DNA from: JAPOXR01 sp965116115
GTDB lineage: Bacteria; Pseudomonadota; Alphaproteobacteria; Rhodobacterales; Rhodobacteraceae
Direction: 5' to 3'
NCBI GenBank assembly: GCA_965116115.1
Contig: OZ220486.1
Coordinates: forward strand, 992,001-1,056,000
Length of the DNA stretch: 64,000 bases
The first letter of the stretch is position 1. Every line of letters starts with the position of its first letter. Below, one piece after another: positions 45,845 to 54,577 of this stretch. The translations under genes and the position numbers were made by a program. The notes beneath the pieces are model-generated. The model made no database searches and was not told where the DNA came from. It saw nothing but the letters and a program-made list of their open reading frames with translations.

Positions 45845-46246
45845 TCAGGCCTCTTCCAATTCAATCAGCGTGCCGTCGAATTCTCCCGGATGCAGAAATA
45901 AAACGGGTTTGCCGTGCGCGCCAGTCCGGACTTGGCCGTCGCCGAGCAGCCGGCAGCCCTGCCGGCGCAGCCGGGCGCTGGCAAGCTCTATTGATTCCAC
46001 TTCATAGCAGAGATGGTGAATTCCGCTGCCCCGCTTCTTCAGAAATGATTCGATCGGACTTTTGTCGCCAAGCGGCGACAACAGTTCGATTTTTGTGTTG
46101 TCGAGTTCAACGAACACCACCGTGACGCCGTGATCGGGAAACCCTTCAGGCCGCGACACTTCGGCGCCCAGCATGTCGCGGTACTTCGCAGCGGCTGCCT
46201 CCAGATCATCCACCGCCACGGCCACGTGATTCAGCCGGCCGATCAT
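45845..46246 (-). CDS. mce: Methylmalonyl-CoA epimerase
   Basis: 133 residues, glyoxalase-fold metalloenzyme that converts (S)- to (R)-methylmalonyl-CoA in propionate and branched-chain degradation. IGRLNHVAVAVDDLEAAAAK carries the first His ligand, then KIELLSPLGDKSPIESFLKK and GSGIHHLCYEVESIELA with the next ligands, and LHPGEFDGTLIELEE at the end with the Glu ligand. Start at 46246 overlaps the topA stop by 4 bases (ATGA); the longer in-frame start inside topA is not used. Confidence 0.92.
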   Translation of the reverse strand: MIGRLNHVAVAVDDLEAAAAKYRDMLGAEVSRPEGFPDHGVTVVFVELDNTKIELLSPLGDKSPIESFLKKRGSGIHHLCYEVESIELASARLRRQGCRLLGDGQVRTGAHGKPVLFLHPGEFDGTLIELEEA

Positions 46247-48729
46247 TTCCGCTTCCTTTTTTTCTTCGCCGCCAGCCATTTGACGGCGTCATCCAGAGTC
46301 ACCGAGGCGGGGTCCGCGTCTTTGGGAATGCTGGCGTAGGTTTTTTCCCATTTGACGTAAGGGCCGTAGCGTCCGGCGCCGGTAAAGACCGGGCCGCCCT
46401 GCGGATGCTCGCCGATTGTCTTGTCCGGCGTCAAGGGCGCCCGCCCGCGGGCGCGGGGCTGCGCCAACCGCTCCATTGCTCTGTTCATGCCTATGATCAG
46501 AGCCTCGGAACTGTTCTCCAGACGGGCATATTTCCCCGCATGGCGGAGATAAGGCCCGTAGCGTCCGATGCCCGCCTCAATCGGCTCGCCGTCTTCAGGG
46601 TGCATGCCGACGGTTCTCGGCAGCGCAAGAAGCGCCAATGCGGTATCTAAATCAAGATGCGCAGTATCCATATCCTTCGGGATGCTCGCCCTCTTCGGTT
46701 TTTCCTTCTGGCCGTCTGCGGCGCCAAGCTGCAGGTAGGGTCCGAAACGTCCTGCCAGAATTGAAATCGGCAGGCCGGTTTCAGGGTCGGCGCCGATCGA
46801 CCGCGCCTCGCTGCCGTCAAACCCTATCCTGAATTTGCATTCCGGCGTGTTCGAACAGCCGATGGCCGCGTTGTTTCTGGAAACCCTGACTACCAGCCTG
46901 CCTTGGCCGCAGCGCGGGCATGACCGCGCATCGGTCCGGTCTTCAGTCGCCGGAACCAGCATCGGCACGACAATGTCCGAAAGGCGGTCAAGAACTTCTC
47001 CGATCCGGAGGCCCTGCGCGCTTTCAACTGCCGATGAAAAATCTCCCCAGAACTCGTCCAAAAGCTGTAGGCGCTGTTTCCGTCCGCCGGCGACCTCATC
47101 CAGATCGCGTTCCAGTTCCGCAGTGAATTTGAATTCGATATACCGCCGAAAATAAATCTGCAGGAAAAACACCAGCAGCCTGCCGATCGGCTCCGGCACG
47201 AGGCGGCCGTCTTTCCGCGACACATAGCCGCGATCCTGAATTGTCGACACGATGGACGAATAGGTCGAAGGACGGCCGATTCCGAGATCAACCATTCTTT
47301 TCACCAGCGAAGCCTCTGTGTAGCGGGGCGGAGGCTTGGTGAAATGCTGCTTAGCCGATACCTTTTCGCGTTTCAGCGGGTCGTCCGCCCGCAGGGGCGG
47401 CAGCTGCGCGTCAGGGCCGGACCGTGAATCGGAATCTCCGCCCTGGCAGTTTTCAGGTTCTTTCCTGCCCTCTTGGTAGATTGCCTGGTATCCGTTGAAT
47501 TGCACGATCCGCCCAGTCGCGCGCAGCCCGACCGCCTTGTCGGCTGAAAGAATGTCTGCCCGGGTCTGCAGGAACACGGCGTTTCTCATCTGGCTGGCGA
47601 TCGCGCGGCTCCGGATCAATTCGTAGAGTTGCCGCTGATCGCTGTCCGCGATTCTGATCGCATTCGAATCTTTGTGCATGCCGGTCGGGCGGATGCATTC
47701 ATGGGCCTCTTGAGCGTTATTGGCCTTTGACTTGTAGATGCGGGGCTTCTTAGGAAGATAGTCTTGGCCGAATTTCGCCAGTATCACCTTGCGCGCTCCC
47801 GACACGCCCTCCGGATCCATGAACACGGCATCTGTCCTCATGTAGGTGATCAAACCCTGCTCGTAGAGCTTCTGTGCCGTGCGCATTGTGACGCTGGGCG
47901 GCATTCTGAGTTTGCTGCTGGCCTCCTGTTGCAGGGTCGCGGTCATGAATGGCGGCGGCGGCTTTCTTTGCGACGGCTTCGTCTGCACTGAAGCGACGGA
48001 AAATTCCCGCGCATTGATTTCAGCGACCGCCCGCGCCGCCTCGGTTTCGCAAGACAGCGCGTGTTCTCCCAGTTTGCTGCCGTCAAGCAGCGTGAGCCGG
48101 GCGGAGAAGGTCTCTCCGGCCCGTGTGGCGAACACGGCGTCGACCGTCCAGTATTCTGTTTTATTGAATGCTTCGATCTCGTTTTCGCGCTCAACTATGA
48201 TACGCACGCAGACCGACTGGACCCGCCCGGCGGAACGCGCCCCCGGAAGTTTGCGCCATAGGACCGGCGAGAGACGGTAACCGACGAGATAGTCGAGCAC
48301 CCGCCGTGCCAGGTAGGCATCGACCAGTTCCATGTCGATGGTTCTGGGAGCGTCGATAGCTTCGCGGACCGAAGATTCAGTGACCGAATTGAAAACGACG
48401 CGCTTTGGTTCGCCTGCAAGCTTAAATCCTCGCCTGCTGTTCAGAACCTCCCGGATATGCCAGCTGATGGCTTCGCCTTCGCGGTCCGGGTCTGTCGCGA
48501 GGATCAGGTCCTGGTCCTGTTTCAGCGCCGCCGCGATTTCTCGAATGTGTTTGCTTGAAGTTTTTGGCACTTCCCATTTCATTTGGAAATCGTGGTCCGG
48601 ATCTACTGAACCGTCGCGCGGCGGCAGATCCCTGACATGGCCGAAGGAGGCCAGCACCTTGTAATCATTGCCGAGATATTTTTTGATTGTCTTCGCCTTA
48701 GCAGGCGATTCAACGACGACTACGGGCAT
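46243..48729 (-). CDS. topA: DNA topoisomerase I
   Basis: 828 residues. Relaxes negatively supercoiled DNA by a type IA mechanism. Toprim at the N-terminus: MPVVVVESPAKAKTIKKYLG and LATDPDREGEAISWHIREVL with the acidic DxD/E site. The active-site Tyr is in EQGLITYMRTDA. One CxxC zinc ribbon survives in ARSCPRCGQGRLVVRVSRNN, followed by repeated C-terminal topoisomerase domains (GRYGPYLRHAGKY, GRYGPYVKWEKTY) and a Lys/Arg-rich tail KKKRKRK. First gene of a topA-mce-DUF1467 run on the minus strand. Confidence 0.97.
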   Translation of the reverse strand: MPVVVVESPAKAKTIKKYLGNDYKVLASFGHVRDLPPRDGSVDPDHDFQMKWEVPKTSSKHIREIAAALKQDQDLILATDPDREGEAISWHIREVLNSRRGFKLAGEPKRVVFNSVTESSVREAIDAPRTIDMELVDAYLARRVLDYLVGYRLSPVLWRKLPGARSAGRVQSVCVRIIVERENEIEAFNKTEYWTVDAVFATRAGETFSARLTLLDGSKLGEHALSCETEAARAVAEINAREFSVASVQTKPSQRKPPPPFMTATLQQEASSKLRMPPSVTMRTAQKLYEQGLITYMRTDAVFMDPEGVSGARKVILAKFGQDYLPKKPRIYKSKANNAQEAHECIRPTGMHKDSNAIRIADSDQRQLYELIRSRAIASQMRNAVFLQTRADILSADKAVGLRATGRIVQFNGYQAIYQEGRKEPENCQGGDSDSRSGPDAQLPPLRADDPLKREKVSAKQHFTKPPPRYTEASLVKRMVDLGIGRPSTYSSIVSTIQDRGYVSRKDGRLVPEPIGRLLVFFLQIYFRRYIEFKFTAELERDLDEVAGGRKQRLQLLDEFWGDFSSAVESAQGLRIGEVLDRLSDIVVPMLVPATEDRTDARSCPRCGQGRLVVRVSRNNAAIGCSNTPECKFRIGFDGSEARSIGADPETGLPISILAGRFGPYLQLGAADGQKEKPKRASIPKDMDTAHLDLDTALALLALPRTVGMHPEDGEPIEAGIGRYGPYLRHAGKYARLENSSEALIIGMNRAMERLAQPRARGRAPLTPDKTIGEHPQGGPVFTGAGRYGPYVKWEKTYASIPKDADPASVTLDDAVKWLAAKKKRKRK

Positions 48730-49257
48730 GAACTGCCTCCTCGGGGAGCCGCGGCGCGAGCCGGGCCGGTTACTGGGTCTTCGCCGTCCGGGACCAAGAC
48801 GTGCTGCGCACGCATCCCGGCGATTCGGCAGATTGCCTATTGATTATACACCTGTTGAACTTGGCGGGCATGCCGGTTCCGTATCAAATTCAGGGCTTGT
48901 CGGCTCTGCTGAGCGCGAACGCTTCTCCGCTCCCCTTGGTGCGTCCTGAACATTCGTTGCAGTGAATTTCTCGACAGAGAAGCAAGTTATCGGTATAGGC
49001 TATACTCCTCGGAGTTTGATCGGAGCTTATCTGAGCACAGCCATTGAAAAGTCCCGTGAGTTCGTTAATGCGCCTTGATCCTCGCGTTCCGTTGCGGGAA
49101 ATCGAACGGGAAGGTGCCGATACCGGGGATTCCGCCGATGGCCTCGACATCTGCTACGGCCTTAACCCGGCAGATAGGTTGTCGTCCGGCATTGGTGATG
49201 CATTTCTATGGTTACACAAGCTTCAGTTACAAAGTAGGCGGCAGAGCACAACACAAT
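48730..49257. other. Divergent spacer before the defence island
   Basis: About 530 bases without a supported gene. It separates topA from the island. TCGACA (48971-48976) and TATAGG (48994-48999), 17 bases apart, form a possible + strand promoter for the island genes; TATACT at 49001 is an alternative -10. Confidence 0.35.
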
Positions 49258-49659
49258 ATGTCCCGGACCGTTACACTATCGACCGCCGTGTTCGCTGCAA
49301 TCTGGGCGAACCGCCGCGACGGCGAGGAAACCGAGGACGCCATACTCCGCCGCTTGCTTAATTGCGGCAGCGGTGCAGCAACTAGCGGGGTGCCCGGAGA
49401 ACGCGAGGGTGGCGTCTACGACACTCGAAACGAAGTGAATTTTCCCGAGGGCTTCAAGATATTCCGCAGCTATAAGCGCAGGGAGTACAAGGCGATTGCC
49501 CGTGAAGGCGTCTGGATACGCGAGGACACAGGGCAGCCGTTTCCCGCTCTCAACCAGCTCAATCAGTCCATCGTGTCGGGTAATGAGAACGTGTGGAAAA
49601 GCTGGAAATACCATATGCCTGATGGATCGGAACGATCCATTGACTCGCTGCGCGGGTAG
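49258..49659 (+). CDS. Small RHH-like / RAMA-like DNA-binding protein upstream of hsdM
   Basis: 133 residues from ATG 49258. Residues 1-34 (MSRTVTLSTAVFAAIWANRR...EDAILRRLL) resemble the ribbon-helix-helix oligomerisation segment of SeqA-type proteins. The C-terminal half (GFKIFRSYKRREYKAIAREG, GQPFPALNQLNQSIVSGNEN, VWKSWKY) follows the RAMA pattern (Y.A....G......G....S...A......NGW..W), a domain associated with restriction and adenine methylation. Placed 112 bases before the type I operon, it could sense or modulate modified DNA or regulate the operon. Family placement is by eye and uncertain. Confidence 0.55.
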   Translation: MSRTVTLSTAVFAAIWANRRDGEETEDAILRRLLNCGSGAATSGVPGEREGGVYDTRNEVNFPEGFKIFRSYKRREYKAIAREGVWIREDTGQPFPALNQLNQSIVSGNENVWKSWKYHMPDGSERSIDSLRG

Positions 49660-49771
49660 AATGGATCGGAATTCGCAATATCGATTCGGCTGCGGATCCT
49701 GCCCAAGATGCGGCGGCCGTCATCGCGGACGCGGTCGCCGCCTTCTGTCTTCACAAGCGAGTTAGCGCTTT

Positions 49772-51322
49772 ATGGCAAAGCAGAAAAACAACGCAGGACC
49801 GGGCCCAAGCTTCGAGGCGCAGCTCTGGGCTGCGGCGGACAAGCTGCGCGGCAACATGGAACCGTCCGATTATAAGCATGTCGCCCTCGGCCTGATCTTT
49901 CTGAAGTACATCTCCGACGCCTTCGGAGCCAAACAGGCGGATCTGTCCGCGGAGGAGTTGGCTGATCCGGAAGATCCTGAGGAGTATCTCGCCCAGAACG
50001 TCTTCTGGGTTCCCAAGGCAGCCCGGTGGCCGCATCTGCAGGCAAGGGCCAAGCAACCTACGATCGGCAAGGATATCGACGATGCCATGCTTGCGATCGA
50101 GGCCAGGAATACATCTCTTCAGGGTGTCCTGCCGAAGGACTACGCTCGCCCGGCGCTCAACAAGGTGATGCTCGGCGAACTGATTGACCTTGTGAGCGGT
50201 ATCGGCATGGTCGGGGAGGCTGACCGCTCCCGCGACATCCTCGGGCGGGTCTACGAATACTTCCTTGGCGGCTTCGCCGGAGCAGAAGGCAAGCGCGGGG
50301 GCGAATTCTACACGCCGCGTTCAGTTGTTCGGCTGCTGGTGGAGATGCTGGAGCCGTACAAGGGCCGCGTCTACGACCCGTGCTGCGGTTCCGGCGGCAT
50401 GTTCGTGCAGTCTGAGAGATTCGTCGAGGAGCACGGCGGGCGCATCGGCGATATCGCGGTCTACGGACAGGAGAGCAATTACACGACTTGGCGGCTCGCC
50501 AAGATGAACCTTGCGGTGCGCGGGATTGATGCCGATATCCGCTGGAACAACGACGGCAGTTTCCACAAGGACGAGCTGCCGGACCTCAAAGCCGATTTCA
50601 TCCTCGCCAATCCGCCGTTCAATGTCTCCGATTGGGGAGGCGGCAGGCTGCGGGAGGATGCCCGCTGGACGTTCGGCGTTCCGCCCGTGGGCAATGCCAA
50701 CTACGCTTGGCTCCAGCATATGCATCATCACCTCGCCCCGAATGGGGCGGCGGGCGTAGTGCTAGCCAATGGCTCCATGTCTTCCGTGACATCCGGCGAG
50801 GGCGACATCCGGCGTGCCATGGTCGAAGGCGATGTGGTCGATTGCATGATTGCTCTGCCGGGCCAGCTTTTCCACTCAACTGCGATCCCCGTCTGCCTTT
50901 GGTTCCTTGCCCGAAATAAGAATCCCGGCGATGGACAGAGGAACCGGCGCAGTGAAATCCTGTTCATCGACGCCCGTTCGCTCGGACGCATGACGGACCG
51001 CACCCACCGTGAACTGACCGACGATGACATCGCTCGTATCGCCGACGTCTACCGCGCTTGGCGCGGCGGGGAAGGTACGGGCGCATATGCGGACGAGCCC
51101 GGATTCTGCCGAAGCGCGCCGCTGGACGAAGTGCGCAAGCACAGCCATATGCTGACCCCCGGCCGCTATGTCGGCGCGCCGCCTCCCGAAGACGACGGGG
51201 AACCCTTTGAAGACAAGATGATGCGTCTCACCGCGCAGTTGCAAGAACAGCAGGCCGAAGGCATGCGGCTGGATACGGCTATCAAAGCTAATCTGGAGAC
51301 ACTGGGATTCTGGAAAAACTAA
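49772..51322 (+). CDS. hsdM: Type I restriction-modification methyltransferase subunit
   Basis: 516 residues, N6-adenine methyltransferase forming the core of the restriction complex with HsdS and HsdR. N-terminal helical domain (FEAQLWAAADKLRGNMEPSD YKH region), SAM motif I VYDPCCGSGGMFVQS near residue 200 and catalytic motif IV ILANPPFNVSDW near residue 279 are intact. Its TAA stop overlaps the ATG of the fic gene (TAATG at 51320-51324). First gene of an eight-gene coupled operon. Confidence 0.95.
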   Translation: MAKQKNNAGPGPSFEAQLWAAADKLRGNMEPSDYKHVALGLIFLKYISDAFGAKQADLSAEELADPEDPEEYLAQNVFWVPKAARWPHLQARAKQPTIGKDIDDAMLAIEARNTSLQGVLPKDYARPALNKVMLGELIDLVSGIGMVGEADRSRDILGRVYEYFLGGFAGAEGKRGGEFYTPRSVVRLLVEMLEPYKGRVYDPCCGSGGMFVQSERFVEEHGGRIGDIAVYGQESNYTTWRLAKMNLAVRGIDADIRWNNDGSFHKDELPDLKADFILANPPFNVSDWGGGRLREDARWTFGVPPVGNANYAWLQHMHHHLAPNGAAGVVLANGSMSSVTSGEGDIRRAMVEGDVVDCMIALPGQLFHSTAIPVCLWFLARNKNPGDGQRNRRSEILFIDARSLGRMTDRTHRELTDDDIARIADVYRAWRGGEGTGAYADEPGFCRSAPLDEVRKHSHMLTPGRYVGAPPPEDDGEPFEDKMMRLTAQLQEQQAEGMRLDTAIKANLETLGFWKN

Positions 51323-52437
51323 TGCCGGCGGTCCTTTACCATTACGGCCGCTTCCCCCCTAACGACCGGCTCGAATGGCGTGATCTGATCCCGCATATCG
51401 GACCAGCAGCCATGGCGTTGGCGCGTTATGACGGGGTTCTGGCGGCAGTTCCAAATCCCGCGATCCTGCTTGCGCCGCTGACCACCCGGGAAGCGGTGCT
51501 CTCGTCCCGGATCGAGGGAACGCAGGCCACGATGGACGAGGTGCTGCAATTCGAAGCCGGACAGGATCCCGACTCGCCTAGGCTCCGCGACGACATTCAT
51601 GAAGTGCTTAATTACCGTGCTGCCATGCGCCAAGCGGAAACATCGTTGGCGACGTTGCCGCTCTCCCAAAGAGTCGTTCGGGAGGCGCACGCGGTGTTGC
51701 TGAGCGGGGTGCGGGGCCAAGGGAGGTCGCTTGGCGCATACCGACGCACCCTCAACTGGATCGGTCCGCCCGGCTGCGCCGTGGACACGGCGCGGTTTGT
51801 GCCGGTCGAGGCGCACAAGCTCCCCGATGCCATGAGCGCATGGGAAAGCTACATTCATGAAGAGACGCTCGACAAACTGGTGCAGCTTGCCGTAATTCAT
51901 GCCGAATTCGAAGCTTTGCACCCTTTCTTGGATGGTAACGGACGCCTCGGACGCATGCTTGTGCCGCTGTTTCTCTGGCAAGTTGGCCTGATCCGTGCGC
52001 CCATGTTCTATATCAGCGCCTATTTCGAGCAGCATCGCGAAGCTTACTATGACGGTTTGCTTGCTGTCTCCCGCGATGACGATTGGACAGGATGGTGCCG
52101 GTTTTTCCTTGAAGCCGTCAGGCTGCAAGCCGAGGACAATCTGGTTCGGGCACAAGGAACTATCGATCTTTACAACAAAATGAAGGGTCGTGTTGTCCGC
52201 TTGACCCGTTCCCAGTACGCCATTTTTGCTCTGGACCGGATCTTCGAACAACCGATCTTTCGGAGCACCGACTTCGTCTCCCAGCCGAATATCCCGGTTC
52301 CCACCGCCCGCCGGATTCTTAATCTTATGCGTGAGGACGGCATTTTGAGCACCGCCATTGAAGGGCAGGGGCGCCGGGCTTCCGTCCTGATGTTTCCGGA
52401 TTTGCTGAACATCATCGAAGACAAGGGGATGATTTGA
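51322..52437 (+). CDS. Fic-domain AMP-transferase (class II)
   Basis: 371 residues. The catalytic loop is HPFLDGNGRLGRM (about 200-212), fully conserved. The N-terminal inhibitory helix motif SSRIEGT (about 61-67) precedes it, which makes this a class II Fic protein held inactive in cis. A C-terminal winged-helix-like segment follows (RRILNLMREDGILSTAIEGQ). Fic proteins transfer AMP to hydroxyl side chains of targets. Embedded between hsdM and hsdS with start/stop overlap, so made together with the methylase. Confidence 0.93.
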   Translation: MPAVLYHYGRFPPNDRLEWRDLIPHIGPAAMALARYDGVLAAVPNPAILLAPLTTREAVLSSRIEGTQATMDEVLQFEAGQDPDSPRLRDDIHEVLNYRAAMRQAETSLATLPLSQRVVREAHAVLLSGVRGQGRSLGAYRRTLNWIGPPGCAVDTARFVPVEAHKLPDAMSAWESYIHEETLDKLVQLAVIHAEFEALHPFLDGNGRLGRMLVPLFLWQVGLIRAPMFYISAYFEQHREAYYDGLLAVSRDDDWTGWCRFFLEAVRLQAEDNLVRAQGTIDLYNKMKGRVVRLTRSQYAIFALDRIFEQPIFRSTDFVSQPNIPVPTARRILNLMREDGILSTAIEGQGRRASVLMFPDLLNIIEDKGMI

Positions 52438-52560
52438 GACCTGCCTGTGCCGAGCAATGGATTTTGAAGTTCATATTTTGCTGAAAGTGATCGGCAAATC
52501 GTTTTGTGATTCATACGTGAACCACAACGAGTCGGTACTTGGGTGACAGGAGCGCGGCGC

Positions 52561-52986
52561 GTGAGCATCGACACGACATTTCTGCGCCGCTGCATCGGGA
52601 CGCTGGAGTCCGCTTTCAACGAGATTGGCAGGCGAAGTGAGTCGGACGATATCATGTACGATATCTGCCGTGCCGCCTGCGTGAAGGAATTCGAACTGGT
52701 CCTGGAACAAAGCGGCAAGCTGTTGCGTAAGCGGCTTGCCGCGTTCTTCGCCAGTAACCGCCATGCTGACCGCATTGCCTTTAAGGACCTGTTCCGACAT
52801 GCTGCCCGGCACGGGCTGATCGATGCCGATGCGGCGGAACGCTGGCTCGGGTATCGCGATAACCGCAACGATACCGCGCATGACTATGGCGAAGGCTTCG
52901 CCGAGGCAACGTTGAGGCTGCTGCCTGGATTCATCGCGGACGCCAAGGCGCTGGCGGACATGATCGAAGCGGTGCCGGATGACTGA
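52561..52986 (+). CDS. HepT-like HEPN toxin (nucleotidyltransferase substrate-binding type)
   Basis: 141 residues from GTG 52561 with AGGAG 10 bases upstream. All-helical. The motif RNDTAHDY (R102-x4-H107-x-Y109) matches RX4HXY of HepT-type RNases, where the Tyr is AMPylated by the partner MntA. The family is also annotated as nucleotidyltransferase substrate-binding protein (HI0074-like). It overlaps the next gene by 8 bases, and that gene begins with the MntA domain. Confidence 0.85.
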   Translation: MSIDTTFLRRCIGTLESAFNEIGRRSESDDIMYDICRAACVKEFELVLEQSGKLLRKRLAAFFASNRHADRIAFKDLFRHAARHGLIDADAAERWLGYRDNRNDTAHDYGEGFAEATLRLLPGFIADAKALADMIEAVPDD

Positions 52987-54577
52987 GCGGCTGCATCTCA
53001 AGCCGAGGCACCGCGCAGTGCTTGAGGCGCTGCTGCGGGAACATCTTCCCGGTGTCGAGGCATGGGCCTACGGTAGCCGCGTCAACGGGCGGAGCCATGA
53101 CGGCAGCGATCTTGATCTGGCGCTGCGCGAGCCGGAATTGAAAGAGATTCCGGCAATCGATTTGGCGGATTTCGAAGAAGCGGTGCGGGAATCGAGCATC
53201 CCCTTTTTGGTCGAGGCCCGCGACTGGGCGCGTCTGCCGGAGCGGTTTCACCGGGAAATCCAGCGGGACCATGTGGTGCTGGTTGCAATAGGTGATCAAA
53301 AAACTGCCAACCGAAATTGCGGCATAATGCATACAAAGTTAGGAAATTGTGCTCATTTGGTTCGAAATTCGGTCCAGCCATGTGATGTTCCGCCAGACTT
53401 TTCCTATATTGGTCTCGAGCACATAGGCGAAGACTCACTGCATCTGGTAGGTCAAGGCACTGCAAACGAAGTTGGAAGCACTAAGAGCCGATTCCAAGCG
53501 GGAGATACGCTATTCGGGAGGCTCAGGCCGTATTTTCGCAAAGTTGCAAGAGCTCCTTTCGATGGCATCTGTTCAACTGACATCTGGGTTGTCAGATCCA
53601 GGAATGGTGTTGACCAAGGGTTTGTTCATTATTGCTTGGCATCTCAACATTTTGTTGATTTTGTGAATTCACGATCTGAAGGCACTCGAATGCCACGTGC
53701 GGATTGGAAATGTGCATCCGAATATGGAATCAAGCTCCCGCCTCTCTCCGAACAACGCGCTATCGCGCATGTTCTCGGTACGTTGGACGACAAGATTGAA
53801 CTGAACCGGCGGATGAACGAGACGCTGGAGGCGATGGCGCGGGTGCTTTTCAAGGACTGGTTCGTCGATTTCGGGCCGGTCAGGGCAAAGATGGAAGGCC
53901 GCGACCCCTACCTGCCTGCCGAGATATGGGAATTATTTTCCGACAGCTTCGTCGACTCCGAACTCGGCGAGATACCGGAGGGGTGGGTGCAGGGAACCCT
54001 TTCGGATATTGCAGAATCTCCGCGGCGTATCATTAGCCCTGATGACGTTTCACAGGACATATCGTACATCGGTTTGGAGCACATGCCGCGCCGCTCGATC
54101 GCACTCTCGGAGTGGGCAAACGCGGGTAAGGTCAAGAGCAATAAGACTCAATTCAACAGAGGGGAAATTTTGTTCGGGAAGCTGCGACCATACTTCCATA
54201 AGGTCGGACTAGCTCCCTTGGACGGCATTTGTTCGACCGATATTGTAGTCGTCGTTCCCCAAACGCAGGAGTGGCAAGCTTTCACACTTGCCTGCCTGTC
54301 CTCGGATGAGTTCGTGGACTATACGGACCGGACATCGACCGGCACTAAAATGCCACGCACGAGCTGGAAGATAATGGCGCAATTCAAAATATGCCTGCCG
54401 TCGAAGCGGGCTGTTTGCGCCTTCCAAGGTACCGTGCAGCCGCTGCTTGACCGCCTCGGGACGAACATTCACGAAACATTCGCCCTTGCCCGGACTCGCG
54501 ACTTGCTTCTGCCGAAACTCATATCCGGACAGATTCGTCTCCGCGATGCCGAGAATGCGATAGAGGCAGCGGCATGA
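52979..54577 (+). CDS. hsdS: MntA nucleotidyltransferase domain fused to HsdS specificity subunit
   Basis: 532 residues in one frame. Residues 1-105 are a minimal nucleotidyltransferase with GSX10DXD (GS at 32-33, DLD at 44-46), the antitoxin of HepT. From about residue 118 (TKLGNCAHLVRNSVQPCDVP) a complete HsdS follows: TRD1 with FSYIGLEHIGE, the conserved spacer FVDFGPVRAKMEGRDPYLPA, TRD2 with ISYIGLEHMPR, and the end LLLPKLISGQIRLRDAENAI. An internal ATG at 53326 could start HsdS alone, but no Shine-Dalgarno site precedes it. In related loci as I know them, these are two genes. The stop overlaps the next start by 4 bases. Confidence 0.9.
   Translation: MTERLHLKPRHRAVLEALLREHLPGVEAWAYGSRVNGRSHDGSDLDLALREPELKEIPAIDLADFEEAVRESSIPFLVEARDWARLPERFHREIQRDHVVLVAIGDQKTANRNCGIMHTKLGNCAHLVRNSVQPCDVPPDFSYIGLEHIGEDSLHLVGQGTANEVGSTKSRFQAGDTLFGRLRPYFRKVARAPFDGICSTDIWVVRSRNGVDQGFVHYCLASQHFVDFVNSRSEGTRMPRADWKCASEYGIKLPPLSEQRAIAHVLGTLDDKIELNRRMNETLEAMARVLFKDWFVDFGPVRAKMEGRDPYLPAEIWELFSDSFVDSELGEIPEGWVQGTLSDIAESPRRIISPDDVSQDISYIGLEHMPRRSIALSEWANAGKVKSNKTQFNRGEILFGKLRPYFHKVGLAPLDGICSTDIVVVVPQTQEWQAFTLACLSSDEFVDYTDRTSTGTKMPRTSWKIMAQFKICLPSKRAVCAFQGTVQPLLDRLGTNIHETFALARTRDLLLPKLISGQIRLRDAENAIEAAA

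Noticed and set aside
49661..49765. Short frame with GCGSCPRCGG as a zinc-ribbon gene before hsdM
   Set aside because: No start signal and only about 35 codons. Another frame of the same DNA looks equally coding, so no choice can be supported.
53326..54577. Separate hsdS gene starting at ATG 53326
   Set aside because: No ribosome-binding site, and the frame is continuous with MntA. Kept as an alternative within the fusion entry.
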